DNA of 64,000 nt. It comes from Helicobacter typhlonius. GTDB lineage: Bacteria > Campylobacterota > Campylobacteria > Campylobacterales > Helicobacteraceae. Below, piece after piece: positions 47,365 to 56,431 of the stretch; position 1 is the stretch's first letter; each line of letters opens with the position of its first letter. The DNA is taken from positions 1,612,001 to 1,676,000 of the forward strand of contig NZ_LN907858.1 in the NCBI RefSeq assembly GCF_001460635.1, read 5' to 3'. A model generated the notes under the pieces. That model did not search any database, was not told where the DNA came from, and worked only from the letters and a program-made list of their open reading frames with translations. The position numbers and the translations under genes were made by a program.

Positions 47365-48738
47365 ATGAAATTAATGACTGCACTTGTGGTAGCTTTTAGT
47401 TTGATTGGAATTGTTTTAGATGCAATATTTTATGGCTTCAGTTGGCACAGTATCTGCTATGTGTGTATTATTGTTTTTGCCCTGCTTGGTTATTATAAAT
47501 TTGCACAAAGAGCAAAATTCATAAGAAGGGTAATTAATATATCAAAATGCTATCGAGACGGCAAGTTTGAAAAACGTATGCTTCATATCAATGTCGATAA
47601 AGATCTGCACGAACTCGCAAACAATATCAATATTCTCATTGATAATCTCGAAGCTTTTATGCGTGAGATTAGCGCGTCTATTAATTGCACACAGGAGGGG
47701 AGATTCTATCGTAAGGCACTCGCGCAGGGACTTAATGGGTCTTTTGCGAGTAACATTCAAGCCATTAATGAAGCTCTCACTAGCATAGAGCAAAACGCGA
47801 AAGATAATGTCAAAAATGCCCTTGCAAAGTCGCTTATGGATATGAGTTTAGGCAATCAAAATGCGGACTTGACGACTATTAGCGTGGATTTAGAAAATGA
47901 TATGGAATATATGAAGCAAGTCGATGCGAATGTTGAAAATATGAAAACACTCTCCACAAACTCTAAGGAAGATGTGTCCTCTATCACAAGCTCCATTAAC
48001 GAACTCAACGAACTTATCACTGAAAATAGCACTATTATCGATAATTTTGCTGCAAAATCGCGTGATATTAGCGAGGTGCTTGGTATCATCACAGATATTG
48101 CAGAGCAAACAAATCTCTTAGCACTTAATGCCGCTATTGAAGCAGCAAGAGCAGGAGAGCACGGGCGAGGCTTTGCTGTGGTGGCTGATGAGGTAAGAAA
48201 ACTAGCTGAACGCACACACAAGGCGACAAATGATATATCTATTGTTATCCAAACAATGCAACAAGAAATCGAGCAAATCACGCAAAGTTCAGTAAAAATC
48301 GAAGGGATAGCGGCGCAAAATCACGAGCGCACCGAGCATTTTGGTGGTGTGTTTAGCACAATGGGACAAAGCACAGAGAATCTATTCATAGCATTTTCAC
48401 AGCTTACCAAACGACTTTTACTAAGTATAAGCAAACTCGAACACATCGTGTATAAATCAAGCGTATATCTTAGCTTTAATCTAGGCAAAGAAATGCTTGA
48501 TTTTCATAATACTCTGCCCACAGGTAAGCTTTTATCACAAGAAGAGAATCTTAACGCATTAAAAATTGACATCAATTCGCTTAAGATATTGCAAAAAGAT
48601 ATGAGTGATTGTGTGCAAGATGCCACCGCACTTTTAAGCCAGACAATCACCACGCAAAATTCACAGACTATTATTGACAACCTCACTGCATTGGAAAAAC
48701 ATAGCCAAGAATTTATGAAAAACCTAGACACACACTAG
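47365..48738 (+). CDS. Methyl-accepting chemotaxis protein with a CZB-like end lacking the cysteine
   Basis: 457 residues. Two close N-terminal membrane helices (about 1-25 and 28-48) with almost no periplasmic part, then a coiled coil and the conserved signalling tip ([53 protein letters not shown]). The C-terminal 130 residues begin [17 protein letters not shown], like a CZB zinc domain (LDHxxxKxxxY), but the usual H-x-C-GKW part reads [10 protein letters not shown], with no cysteine. So it signals to CheA from a non-periplasmic or membrane-near cue. It overlaps the opposite gene by four bases. Confidence 0.85.
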   Translation: MKLMTALVVAFSLIGIVLDAIFYGFSWHSICYVCIIVFALLGYYKFAQRAKFIRRVINISKCYRDGKFEKRMLHINVDKDLHELANNINILIDNLEAFMREISASINCTQEGRFYRKALAQGLNGSFASNIQAINEALTSIEQNAKDNVKNALAKSLMDMSLGNQNADLTTISVDLENDMEYMKQVDANVENMKTLSTNSKEDVSSITSSINELNELITENSTIIDNFAAKSRDISEVLGIITDIAEQTNLLALNAAIEAARAGEHGRGFAVVADEVRKLAERTHKATNDISIVIQTMQQEIEQITQSSVKIEGIAAQNHERTEHFGGVFSTMGQSTENLFIAFSQLTKRLLLSISKLEHIVYKSSVYLSFNLGKEMLDFHNTLPTGKLLSQEENLNALKIDINSLKILQKDMSDCVQDATALLSQTITTQNSQTIIDNLTALEKHSQEFMKNLDTH

Positions 48739-49415
48739 CATTTGCTTGTGATGAACCCACTTTGTGGCAAAATACATAATGTTTTTGCCACACCTCCTTT
48801 AAGTAGTGTGATTTTAAAGGGCGATTGCAAAGGTGTGGGTATATCCCCACAATAAGGCACTCCATACCTATCAAAATATATCCTTGCACCCTGCCTTTCC
48901 TTGCAAAAACTATCAGATTCTAAAAGCATATGCTCCACCCCAAAATATTCACCCAAGCGCACGAGGGGCAAAGCATTATCCTTGCATTCCTGTGCGGTGT
49001 TGGTATTATTATACGCACTCAAACACTTCCTATCCATATTTTTAAGGATAATATCCCCCGCCATAGGACGCGCGTCAAAATGTGTGCTCGTGGCGTTACG
49101 CGGCGTATCAATATAGAGGCTGTAACTATGTGTAGTATAGATTTTGCCCAAATGAAATTGCACCTGCCACATCGCATTATGGTGATGCGTGAGGAGGGAG
49201 CTTGCATTCAACGAGGGGTAAGAGATAAGCATATCGCGCGTATCTGCACCCTGCAAAAATGCACTATCATCGCTCAAAGCGGTAAGTTGCAAGATTCTAA
49301 GATGTGAAAGGAACGTGATATGGGCGATTTCTAACGAGTGATTATGCGGTTTTGGCGACAATGCAAAAAGTATAGCCACAAGGCTTAGGGCAATCATATA
49401 TTCAAAAATCTTCAT
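48735..49415 (-). CDS. Pilin-like protein of unknown function
   Basis: 226 residues with one N-terminal hydrophobic helix containing a glutamate ([18 protein letters not shown]) like type IV pilins or GspH-type minor pseudopilins, but without a clear G/FTLIE cleavage site. The rest is likely extracytoplasmic with five to six cysteines ([36 protein letters not shown]). No domain is recognised. It sits 12 bases downstream of the glycosyltransferase gene, on the same strand, and its end meets the chemoreceptor end. Confidence 0.5.
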   Translation of the reverse strand: MKIFEYMIALSLVAILFALSPKPHNHSLEIAHITFLSHLRILQLTALSDDSAFLQGADTRDMLISYPSLNASSLLTHHHNAMWQVQFHLGKIYTTHSYSLYIDTPRNATSTHFDARPMAGDIILKNMDRKCLSAYNNTNTAQECKDNALPLVRLGEYFGVEHMLLESDSFCKERQGARIYFDRYGVPYCGDIPTPLQSPFKITLLKGGVAKTLCILPQSGFITSKC

Positions 49416-49427
49416 AACCCTATAACC

Positions 49428-50777
49428 CTATGGCAAAAGATTGACAGGAGTGTCTAGACTCTGTGTAGAATCCACTTCATCAGCGAGTTTCTTTGCCTTA
49501 AGCTTTTTAGAATCTTTACTCTTTTGCTTTAGTCGCGCTTGGGTAGTCGTCATAGGAGAACTTTGCTTGGAGGGTAACACCACAAATGAGGCGATCTTTT
49601 TACCTAGATAAATGATTGGAATCTCGTTTTCATAATGCTCGTTGAGATTCTGCATTGGTAATAAATAAGGCTTTTGGGCTTGTTCTATGCCATAGAATCT
49701 TAAAGGCAACGCGAGTTTATCGCTCCCCACACCAATGGCACTAATCCCCATATCGTGCAGAGCGTGAGCAAGTTCTTTGCTAATATAGCGCGAACTCGCA
49801 AAGTGATTTTCCGTGCCAAATAAATATAGAATCTTATTGTAATAAAGCACAAAGCTTTGTGCGCAAAGAAAAGTCAAAATCACGACAAATCGCCATACAT
49901 AGTTTGCCCGAAATGGGCTAAGGCGGATTCTCATATCAGAAAAAAACTGCTTCACCGCTACAGGGAGTGCTACTACACTCATAGGAAATAGATTTTCTAA
50001 ATCCACCTCCTGCCTAATGGAAAGCAACATAACAAAAAACATAGAAGTTGCGCCAATATCTACGAGAATATTTGTCTGCTTTTTGAGTGCGTTAAAAAGC
50101 GTGTAGCAATAATACACGAGCAAAAGTGGCGAGAAAAAGAGTGCCATTTGACCGAGATTTGACATAAAATGATTGCGAGGAATGCCCGAAATATCTAGCC
50201 CTAGAAAGTGGAGATTCAGCGCGAAAAACAAAAGCGAGACAAACATTCCAAGCACATTTTTGGTTTTGAGTGCAAAGAAAAAGAGAGCAAAAAACAAAAT
50301 TGCAAAACTGCCATCGAGAAAAAGGGCAAGAAGCATTACAATGTAGGGCATTTTTTGTGTTTTAAGCTGATAATAGCAACATAAAAGTGTTACAAAAATA
50401 ATGATTCCGCTCTTTATCACAAAAAGCGCACTAAACATCACGCCGGGCAAAAGCGCATAAATCAACACGACTACCAACGCATCGGAGGGTTTTTTAAGAT
50501 AGATTCGAGAGATTCTATACAACAAAAACATATTACACGCGTGTATTAGCATAAATGGTGCGCGCAAAGCGTAGTCATTTTGCCCAAAAAGCGAAATACA
50601 ATAACGCGCGATAACAAATACAAAATCATTAGAGTAAAACACCCCAGCGGCTTCTTTATAGTGGATACTCATACCCCCAATAGCAAAGAGTAAAAGACAT
50701 AAATTTACACATAAAATCACACAAAAGAGTATATTTGTGCGTAGATTAGAATCTTGAGAGAATATAGAGTTTGGCAT
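49428..50777 (-). CDS. Multi-pass membrane protein, GT-C glycosyltransferase-like
   Basis: 449 residues with about ten membrane helices. The first outer loop has HYKEAAGVFYSNDFVFVIARY and is followed by GQNDYALRAPFML, the acidic loop and R-x-P pattern of PMT/ArnT-like glycosyltransferases that use polyprenyl-phosphate sugars. The cytosolic C-terminus is rich in lysine and serine. The donor and acceptor cannot be read from sequence. It lies directly downstream of ilvA (gap of three bases) on the same strand. Confidence 0.65.
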   Translation of the reverse strand: MPNSIFSQDSNLRTNILFCVILCVNLCLLLFAIGGMSIHYKEAAGVFYSNDFVFVIARYCISLFGQNDYALRAPFMLIHACNMFLLYRISRIYLKKPSDALVVVLIYALLPGVMFSALFVIKSGIIIFVTLLCCYYQLKTQKMPYIVMLLALFLDGSFAILFFALFFFALKTKNVLGMFVSLLFFALNLHFLGLDISGIPRNHFMSNLGQMALFFSPLLLVYYCYTLFNALKKQTNILVDIGATSMFFVMLLSIRQEVDLENLFPMSVVALPVAVKQFFSDMRIRLSPFRANYVWRFVVILTFLCAQSFVLYYNKILYLFGTENHFASSRYISKELAHALHDMGISAIGVGSDKLALPLRFYGIEQAQKPYLLPMQNLNEHYENEIPIIYLGKKIASFVVLPSKQSSPMTTTQARLKQKSKDSKKLKAKKLADEVDSTQSLDTPVNLLP

Positions 50778-50780
50778 TGT

Positions 50781-51998
50781 TTAGCTAATCTCACTAAAGG
50801 CATAATGATTGGCTTTAAGCTTCTCGCGTATGAGGGCTTTATGCTCCTCACCTTTTGTCTCAAGTGCGAGAGTGATAAGTGCATCTCCATATTTAAGCAT
50901 TACAGAAGTCCTATCATACTCCACCTGCACAATATTTGCACCCACAGAGGTAAGGATATTTGTAAGCCCTTGCAAACTACCGGGCTTATCAACAAGCACC
51001 ACTTTAAGTTTCATCTTGCGATTTGATTTCAACAAGCCCTTTTCAATAATCACACTAAGCATAGTAATGTCGATATTCCCGCCGCTTAGCACAAGGGCGA
51101 TTTTCTCATTTGCGCCAATTTTAAATTTCTTATGCAACACACTCGCCACACTCGCTGCCCCCGCACCCTCGACAACAAGCTTTTGCTTTTCAAGCAAAAA
51201 TAAAATAGCATTGGCAATCTCCTCATCATCGACACTCACAATCTCATCAACACATTGCTTTAAAAGTGCAAAATTATGCTCATTGACATCACGTACAGCG
51301 ATTCCATCAGCAATAGTGCGCACAGAATCTGCCTTTACAATCGTATTTTGTTCGAATGACTTTTTCATCGCATCAGCCCCACTCGCCACCACGCCAATAA
51401 CACGCACATTTGAGCAGAGCTGCTTATATACGCTCCCAATCCCGCCAATCAATCCCCCGCCCCCAATAGGAACGACCACAACATCTATATCCTTGCGCTC
51501 TTGTATCATTTCCAGCGCGACACTACCCTGCCCAGCAATTACCTCATCATCGGCAAAGGGGTGAATAAATACGAGATTCTGTGCTTTTGCAATTTCTAAG
51601 GCTTTAGCATATGCCTCATCATAATTATCCCCGCTTAGCACCACTTCAGCCCCTAAATCCTTTGTCGCGCTTACCTTAAGCAAGGGTGTGGCTTCGGGCA
51701 TCACAATCACAGCCCTTAGATTAAAATGCTTTGCTGCATAGGCTACACCCTGCGCGTGATTCCCAGCACTCGCTGCGATAACGCCATTTATCTGTGTGGA
51801 ATTCTCCACCAAAGAGGCGATTTTATTAAATGCACCACGAATCTTAAACGCCCCTGTGAGCTGAAGATTCTCTTTTTTGAGATAAATCTCTGCCCCAGCA
51901 ATACGAGAAAGCACCGGTGCATAACCTAGTGTGGAGGGCATAACAATATGTTCTAAACGTTTTTGGGCAATCTTTGCTTTGTCATAGATATTTGTCAT
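50781..51998 (-). CDS. ilvA: Threonine ammonia-lyase (threonine dehydratase)
   Basis: PLP enzyme that makes 2-oxobutyrate from threonine, the entry to isoleucine. The cofactor lysine is in LTGAFKIRGAFNKI (about residue 51), the glycine-rich phosphate loop is VPIGGGGLIGGIG, and a C-terminal ACT domain (KVVLVDKPGSLQGLTNILTSVGANIVQVEYD) suggests allosteric control. 405 residues. AAGGATAAAG precedes the ATG. H. pylori lacks a full isoleucine route; the pairing with ilvBH at 7 kb suggests one here. Confidence 0.93.
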   Translation of the reverse strand: MTNIYDKAKIAQKRLEHIVMPSTLGYAPVLSRIAGAEIYLKKENLQLTGAFKIRGAFNKIASLVENSTQINGVIAASAGNHAQGVAYAAKHFNLRAVIVMPEATPLLKVSATKDLGAEVVLSGDNYDEAYAKALEIAKAQNLVFIHPFADDEVIAGQGSVALEMIQERKDIDVVVVPIGGGGLIGGIGSVYKQLCSNVRVIGVVASGADAMKKSFEQNTIVKADSVRTIADGIAVRDVNEHNFALLKQCVDEIVSVDDEEIANAILFLLEKQKLVVEGAGAASVASVLHKKFKIGANEKIALVLSGGNIDITMLSVIIEKGLLKSNRKMKLKVVLVDKPGSLQGLTNILTSVGANIVQVEYDRTSVMLKYGDALITLALETKGEEHKALIREKLKANHYAFSEIS

Positions 51999-52962
51999 CT
52001 TTATCCTTGTTGTTTTGAGATTTTTTGATTCTATCCTCCTTTGTGTTAAGAGAACTTGAAGTGCTTTTGTATGCTCTCATATCGGCAATAAATATAGGTA
52101 GCCCCACGCCAATGCCAGAGAGGATAATAAGCACTATGCCAAGGCTTGTAACCAAATGTGGCATACTATCGCCTAGCATAACACCAAGGGCTACGCTAAA
52201 CACCAAGCGCGAATAATCAATAGGCGAGACTATCCCAGCGGGGGCTTGCATATACGCATATGTGAGAAAATGCTGTCCTAAAGTGCCAAAAAGCCCTAAC
52301 AGAAAGATATGTAGCCATTGCCAACCTTGCGGGATAAGCCAAGATTCACTAAAATGTGGAATACCTAAAAAACTCACAATTAAAGCAATAGCACTCATTG
52401 CCACGCCTGTGGAAAATATAGCCACCCAAGAATTGAAATAATCCTTTAAGGCGCGTAGATTCAAAAATGCTATCGCCATAGAAAGCCCATTGATGATACC
52501 AAAGATGATATTAATCGCATCTAAGCCCTCCAAATGCGGGTCGCAGATAAGTAAAATCCCAACAAATCCTATGATTGTAGAACACACTACACCAAGGCTA
52601 TATTTTTCTTTAAGAAAAAGGAATGAAAGTAGCACAATATACAAAGGCACGCTTTGGCTAAAAGCGGTTGCTGTGCCAAGGGAAATTGTAGCGATATTAT
52701 AAAAAAGCACGACAAAGCTTAATCCCCCAGCAAAAGCACGAGAGAATAGAAAGATAAAACCACCTTTTTTATGATTTGGGCTTTTAAAGGGTTGGCTAAA
52801 AAATATTGGCAGGAGAAAAACTACCATAGCAAAGGCGCGAAAAAATGCCACCTCCATAGGAGGCAAGGAGAGGCTTAAAAATTTCGCCTCCGCACTCATT
52901 AGTGCAAACAAGAATGAGGATAAAAGCATAGCAAGAATACCGCGTGAGATGTTTTGCTGCAT
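51982..52962 (-). CDS. EamA-family (DMT) membrane transporter
   Basis: 326 residues with ten predicted helices in two EamA repeats (first about 8-140, ending FVGILLICDPHLEG; second about 150-290, ending LGIVLIILSGIGVGLPIFI). Such proteins export amino acids or other metabolites. The C-terminus is charged and serine-rich. Overlaps the start of ilvA by 17 bases, so the two are linked and an amino-acid-related substrate is likely. No lead on the exact one. Confidence 0.82.
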   Translation of the reverse strand: MQQNISRGILAMLLSSFLFALMSAEAKFLSLSLPPMEVAFFRAFAMVVFLLPIFFSQPFKSPNHKKGGFIFLFSRAFAGGLSFVVLFYNIATISLGTATAFSQSVPLYIVLLSFLFLKEKYSLGVVCSTIIGFVGILLICDPHLEGLDAINIIFGIINGLSMAIAFLNLRALKDYFNSWVAIFSTGVAMSAIALIVSFLGIPHFSESWLIPQGWQWLHIFLLGLFGTLGQHFLTYAYMQAPAGIVSPIDYSRLVFSVALGVMLGDSMPHLVTSLGIVLIILSGIGVGLPIFIADMRAYKSTSSSLNTKEDRIKKSQNNKDKDDKYL

Positions 52963-53096
52963 TCATACCTCCTATGCTAAGAAGCAAAGTGATATTGTAG
53001 CCTAAGTTAATTATTTTTATACCAACAGCCCCGCAAGTGCTACTCCGCACACATTTGTTGTTGCTATATAGAGCTTGTGTCGTAAATAAAAACTTA

Positions 53097-53112
53097 TGGA
53101 ATACCCTTTGCT
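53097..53112 (+). promoter_or_regulatory. Sigma-54 promoter for flgH
   Basis: TGGAAT-ACCCT-TTGCT: GG at 53098-53099 and GC at 53110-53111 with exactly ten bases between, the RpoN -24/-12 spacing. RNA would start about 53123, 26 bases before the ATG. Confidence 0.65.
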
Positions 53113-53148
53113 TTAACACTCCTTAAAGATTCACATAAAGGACTTTCA

Positions 53149-53874
53149 ATGCGTGAAAAGGGCATATATGTGCTTGGAGCATTCATACTCTCCATAGTAT
53201 TCTCTCATCAAGGCTTTGGCTTTGAGGCAAATATTGATTTTAATGCGCCAGAATGGGTAGAAGAAAGAGAATCTGCGGATAATGATATACCAGAATTACC
53301 ACGTGCGGGAAGTCTCTTTGGTAGTGGGGACAGACCACTCTTCTCCGATAGACGTGCGATGAAACCAGATGACCTTATCACGGTGGTTATAGCCGAAACA
53401 GCAAATGCGAATTTTACAACAAATAAAAACTACAACGGAGCAAGTGGAGGAAATGTAACACCTCCATCAATCGAATACACAGGCAATGACGAGGAGCATA
53501 AGCAATTAATACAAGAGCTAAATGACCAAGCCGCCTACAATCTTACAAAAGCAAACAATACCTCAAATTTTCAGGGTGGTGGGACACAAACGCGTAATGA
53601 AGCCCTCAATGCCACGCTCACAGCGCGTATTATCAAGGTGCTTGATAACAATACTTACTTTATACACGGGCGACGTGAGGTGCTTGTCGATGGCGAGAAG
53701 CAGATTCTAGAGCTTAGCGGCGTGGTGCGCTCGTTTGATATTAATAAGGACAATGTCGTGCAGAGCAAACACATCGCCAATGCAAAAATCGCCTACACAT
53801 CATTAGGACCAATCAGTGATACAAATCGCAAAAAGCCTGTGAGTGATGGCATAGAATCCTTGTATCCTTTCTAA
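53149..53874 (+). CDS. flgH: Flagellar L-ring protein FlgH
   Basis: Forms the outer-membrane ring around the flagellar rod. 241 residues: signal peptide, then PRAGSLFGSGDRPLFSDRRAMKPDDLITVVIAETANANFTT, the FlgH core, and the C-terminal GVVRSFDINKDNVVQSKHIANAKIAYTSLG. As in other Helicobacter, no lipobox cysteine is seen near the cleavage site. AAAGGA precedes the ATG. It is followed by pseF, as in HP0325-HP0326. Confidence 0.95.
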   Translation: MREKGIYVLGAFILSIVFSHQGFGFEANIDFNAPEWVEERESADNDIPELPRAGSLFGSGDRPLFSDRRAMKPDDLITVVIAETANANFTTNKNYNGASGGNVTPPSIEYTGNDEEHKQLIQELNDQAAYNLTKANNTSNFQGGGTQTRNEALNATLTARIIKVLDNNTYFIHGRREVLVDGEKQILELSGVVRSFDINKDNVVQSKHIANAKIAYTSLGPISDTNRKKPVSDGIESLYPF

Positions 53875-53878
53875 ACTT

Positions 53879-53936
53879 CTTAAGATTCATAGAATGTATG
53901 AATCTTAAGATTTGGAGGATTTATCAAATCCTCCAA
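53879..53936 (+). terminator. Two perfect tandem hairpins after flgH
   Basis: First: 13-bp stem CTTAAGATTCATA / TATGAATCTTAAG (53879-53909) with loop GAATG. Second: 11-bp stem TTGGAGGATTT / AAATCCTCCAA (53912-53936) with loop ATC. Neither is followed by a long T-run. They may terminate or stabilise flgH RNA, or reduce pseF expression. Confidence 0.55.
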
Positions 53937-53960
53937 GGAATCACAAAAAGGTAAAAAGAG

Positions 53961-54647
53961 ATGAAAAAAATCGCCCTTATCCCAGCGCGTGGCGGAAGCA
54001 AACGAATCCCACACAAAAATATCAAGCCATTTTGCGGGAAACCTATCATCGCCTATCCTATTTGCACCGCCTTGCAATCCAAGCTTTTTGATGAAGTCAT
54101 AGTTAGCACAGATTCCAAAGAAATCGCCACTATCGCTCAAAGCTTTGGCGCGAATGTGCCATTTATGCGCCCAAAACACCTAAGCGATGATTTCACGCCC
54201 ACCGCCGCAGTCGCCGCCCACGCGGTAGATATGCTTTGCCTAAGTGAGCGCGATTTGCTATGCGTGATTTACCCCACCGCTCCACTTTTACGCGCACAAA
54301 CAATCCAAAATGCTTTAGAATCTTTACTTGCAGATTCTACAAAATGCTTTAGTTTTTGCGCAGTAAGCTATGAATACAATCCTCACCGCAGTTTTTATAT
54401 CAAAAATAACGCATTAGAAATGATTTTTCCCGCACATTATCTCACACGCTCACAGGATTTAGACCCGCTCTATCACGATGCTGGGCAATTTTATTGGGGA
54501 CACGCGGGCGCGTGGAGGGCGCAACTGCCAATTTTTGCTCCGCATTCTTGTGTGGAGATTATCCCTGCTAATGCGGCGCAAGACATTGATACGCTAGAAG
54601 ATTGGCAAATAGCGGAGATGAAGTATAAGCTATTCAAAGAGTGTTGA
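53961..54647 (+). CDS. pseF: CMP-pseudaminic acid cytidylyltransferase
   Basis: Activates pseudaminic acid with CTP so it can be put on flagellin; in Helicobacter this is essential for flagellar assembly. Starts KKIALIPARGGSKRIPHKNI, the nucleotide-binding signature. Also VSTDSKEIATIA and a C-terminal DIDTLEDWQIAEM, the metal-binding Asp pair. 228 residues. It lies beside flgH as in H. pylori (HP0326). A CMP-sialic acid synthetase (neuA) reading is less likely. Confidence 0.9.
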   Translation: MKKIALIPARGGSKRIPHKNIKPFCGKPIIAYPICTALQSKLFDEVIVSTDSKEIATIAQSFGANVPFMRPKHLSDDFTPTAAVAAHAVDMLCLSERDLLCVIYPTAPLLRAQTIQNALESLLADSTKCFSFCAVSYEYNPHRSFYIKNNALEMIFPAHYLTRSQDLDPLYHDAGQFYWGHAGAWRAQLPIFAPHSCVEIIPANAAQDIDTLEDWQIAEMKYKLFKEC

Positions 54648-54689
54648 TATTTTTCACAATATATCGCACTTGATATGATTTTTAAGATA

Positions 54690-54714
54690 AAAATAATTCT
54701 TATTTTAATACAAT
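54690..54714 (+). promoter_or_regulatory. fldA promoter with an AT-rich operator-like repeat
   Basis: AAAATAA-TTC-TTATTTT (54690-54706) is a 7-bp inverted repeat directly before TACAAT (54709-54714), the likely -10. It overlaps the -35 position. Its composition is like Fur boxes, and flavodoxin genes are often iron-regulated. The regulator is a guess. Confidence 0.4.
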
Positions 54715-54746
54715 CGCAACTTATCTTAAAATCAAAAGGATACGAT

Positions 54747-55244
54747 ATGCAAAAAATAGGTATATTTTATGGTAGCGATGGTGGCACAACACAGGAAATC
54801 GCACAAAAAATAGCAAACCAAATTGGCAACGCACAGGTTTTTGATGTAGCTTCAAGCAAAACAAGTGATTTAGAATCTTTTAGCAATCTCATTCTTGCCA
54901 CCCCCACTTATGGTTCTGGTGATTTACAAGATGATTGGGATAGTTTCTTATCAAACATAAATGAAGGCGCATTTGCAGGAAAGACAATCGCACTCGTGGG
55001 CGTGGGGGACCAAGAAATCTATGGCGATACATTTTGTAATGGCGTAGCACAGATTTATCACAAAGCCTCAAAACAAGGCAAAATCATCGGGCAAACAGCC
55101 ACCGATGGCTATACCTTTGATGATAGCCAAGCAGTGGTAAATGGTAAATTTGTGGGCTTAGTCATCGATGAAAGCAATCAACAAGAACTCACCGATGAGC
55201 GTATAAGCAAATGGATAGAATCTATCAAAACTGCGTTGGCTTAG
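54747..55244 (+). CDS. fldA: Flavodoxin
   Basis: FMN-binding electron carrier; in Helicobacter it is essential as the acceptor for pyruvate:flavodoxin oxidoreductase. Phosphate loop GSDGGTTQEIAQ, then ATPTYGSGDLQDDWDSF and LVGVGDQEIYGDTFCNG, all typical. 165 residues. ATG 54747 follows AAAAGGA by six bases; the longer frame from 54675 has an unlikely hydrophobic extension with no ribosome-binding site. Confidence 0.95.
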   Translation: MQKIGIFYGSDGGTTQEIAQKIANQIGNAQVFDVASSKTSDLESFSNLILATPTYGSGDLQDDWDSFLSNINEGAFAGKTIALVGVGDQEIYGDTFCNGVAQIYHKASKQGKIIGQTATDGYTFDDSQAVVNGKFVGLVIDESNQQELTDERISKWIESIKTALA

Positions 55245-55268
55245 TTTGTTTGATTAGTTTTAAATGTG

Positions 55269-55288
55269 GCGGATTCTAAAAAGTCCGC
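55269..55288 (+). terminator. Hairpin after fldA
   Basis: GCGGA (55269-55273) and TCCGC (55284-55288) with a 10-base loop, between fldA and the convergent azlD gene. The stem is short. Confidence 0.4.
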
Positions 55289-55334
55289 TAAGATTATAAA
55301 AAACAGCAATAACATTCAGACTTTTTATAATTAC

Positions 55335-55676
55335 CTACAACCACGACCCCACAATATTGCTCTGCACGAGAAACATATAACAAATAGTCCCACAAATCAC
55401 ACTAAGCACGGCAATTTTAAAGCACAAATGTATTGACACCACCACAGCCACCGCTATAAGCTCATTTAACCCATAAGGTGCATTGGCTAAATCCACGCCC
55501 TTGAGGCAATATACAATCAACATAGCAATTATGGCACTTGGTAAAACTTTGCCCAAAAATATGATAAAAGGCGGGGTGGATTTCGCAAACAGCATAAAAG
55601 GCAAGAATCTGCTAAGCAAAGTGTTGAAGCTAATAAGCGCGACAATGGCGATTGAGTGCAAGAAATCAGGATTCAA
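55335..55676 (-). CDS. azlD: AzlD-like branched-chain amino acid exporter subunit
   Basis: 113 residues, four predicted helices, with the AzlD outline (SFNTLLSRFLPFMLF...FLGKVLPSAIIAMLIVYCLKG). Works with AzlC to export branched-chain amino acids. TTG 55676 follows GAGGAG by four bases. It lies 62 bases downstream of azlC. Confidence 0.85.
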   Translation of the reverse strand: MNPDFLHSIAIVALISFNTLLSRFLPFMLFAKSTPPFIIFLGKVLPSAIIAMLIVYCLKGVDLANAPYGLNELIAVAVVVSIHLCFKIAVLSVICGTICYMFLVQSNIVGSWL

Positions 55677-55738
55677 AAAAACTCCTCAAACGGCAAAATA
55701 TACTTGAAATATGGGCTTTCAATACAATAAGGCATAAA

Positions 55739-56431
55739 TTATTGAGTTTCAAAACTTCTCCTTTTAAAGCTCAGGGCTATGCAAATACCAAGTAGCGCGG
55801 GGAGCAAAAACTGCTCTGCACCAAAAATATAAAGACTTATGAGGCTTATGATAATGCCAAGCAGTGCCGATGTGCGCATAGATTTGTTGCGCCACTGCTC
55901 GATAAAAATTACAATAAAAATAGCACTCATCACAAAATCTAGCCCCTGTGGCTCAAACTGAAGTTTTCCTCCTAGCAGTGCGCCAAGAGTGCAGCCCACA
56001 ATCCAATAGCTTTGATTTAAAAATGAGATAAAAAAATCAAACCACTGCTTATCCACACCCTCCTTTGGACTTTTGAGATTAAGCAAGGCTAAGGTCTCAT
56101 CAGTCAGCGAGTAAATCATATAATAGGATTTTTTGCCCATATGCTTAAATCGCTCAAGCATACTAATACCATAGAAAATTTGTCGTGCATTTATCATAGA
56201 GACAAGTAGGAAGCTCTCCCATAGCCCAGCCCCACTCGCCATAAGCCCCACAGCGATAAATTGCGTTGTGCCTCCATAAATTACTATTGCCATTACTGCC
56301 GCCCATAGTGCGCCATAGCCGGACTTAGCAAGCAAAATCCCAAATGCACCGCCCATAAAAACATAGCCGAGTATAATGGGAATTGTGTGTGGAAAAGCGT
56401 CTTTGAGAGCAGAGAGTATATGTGGGGGCAT
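55739..56431 (-). CDS. azlC: AzlC-like branched-chain amino acid exporter
   Basis: 230 residues with several helices and the AzlC signature (PIILGYVFMGGAFGILLAKSGYG, YGGTTQFIAVGLMASGA, TDETLALL). With AzlD it should export leucine, isoleucine, valine or analogues, relevant as ilvBH and ilvA are present. It begins one base into the argS stop (ATG and TAA overlap), suggesting cotranscription. Confidence 0.88.
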   Translation of the reverse strand: MPPHILSALKDAFPHTIPIILGYVFMGGAFGILLAKSGYGALWAAVMAIVIYGGTTQFIAVGLMASGAGLWESFLLVSMINARQIFYGISMLERFKHMGKKSYYMIYSLTDETLALLNLKSPKEGVDKQWFDFFISFLNQSYWIVGCTLGALLGGKLQFEPQGLDFVMSAIFIVIFIEQWRNKSMRTSALLGIIISLISLYIFGAEQFLLPALLGICIALSFKRRSFETQ

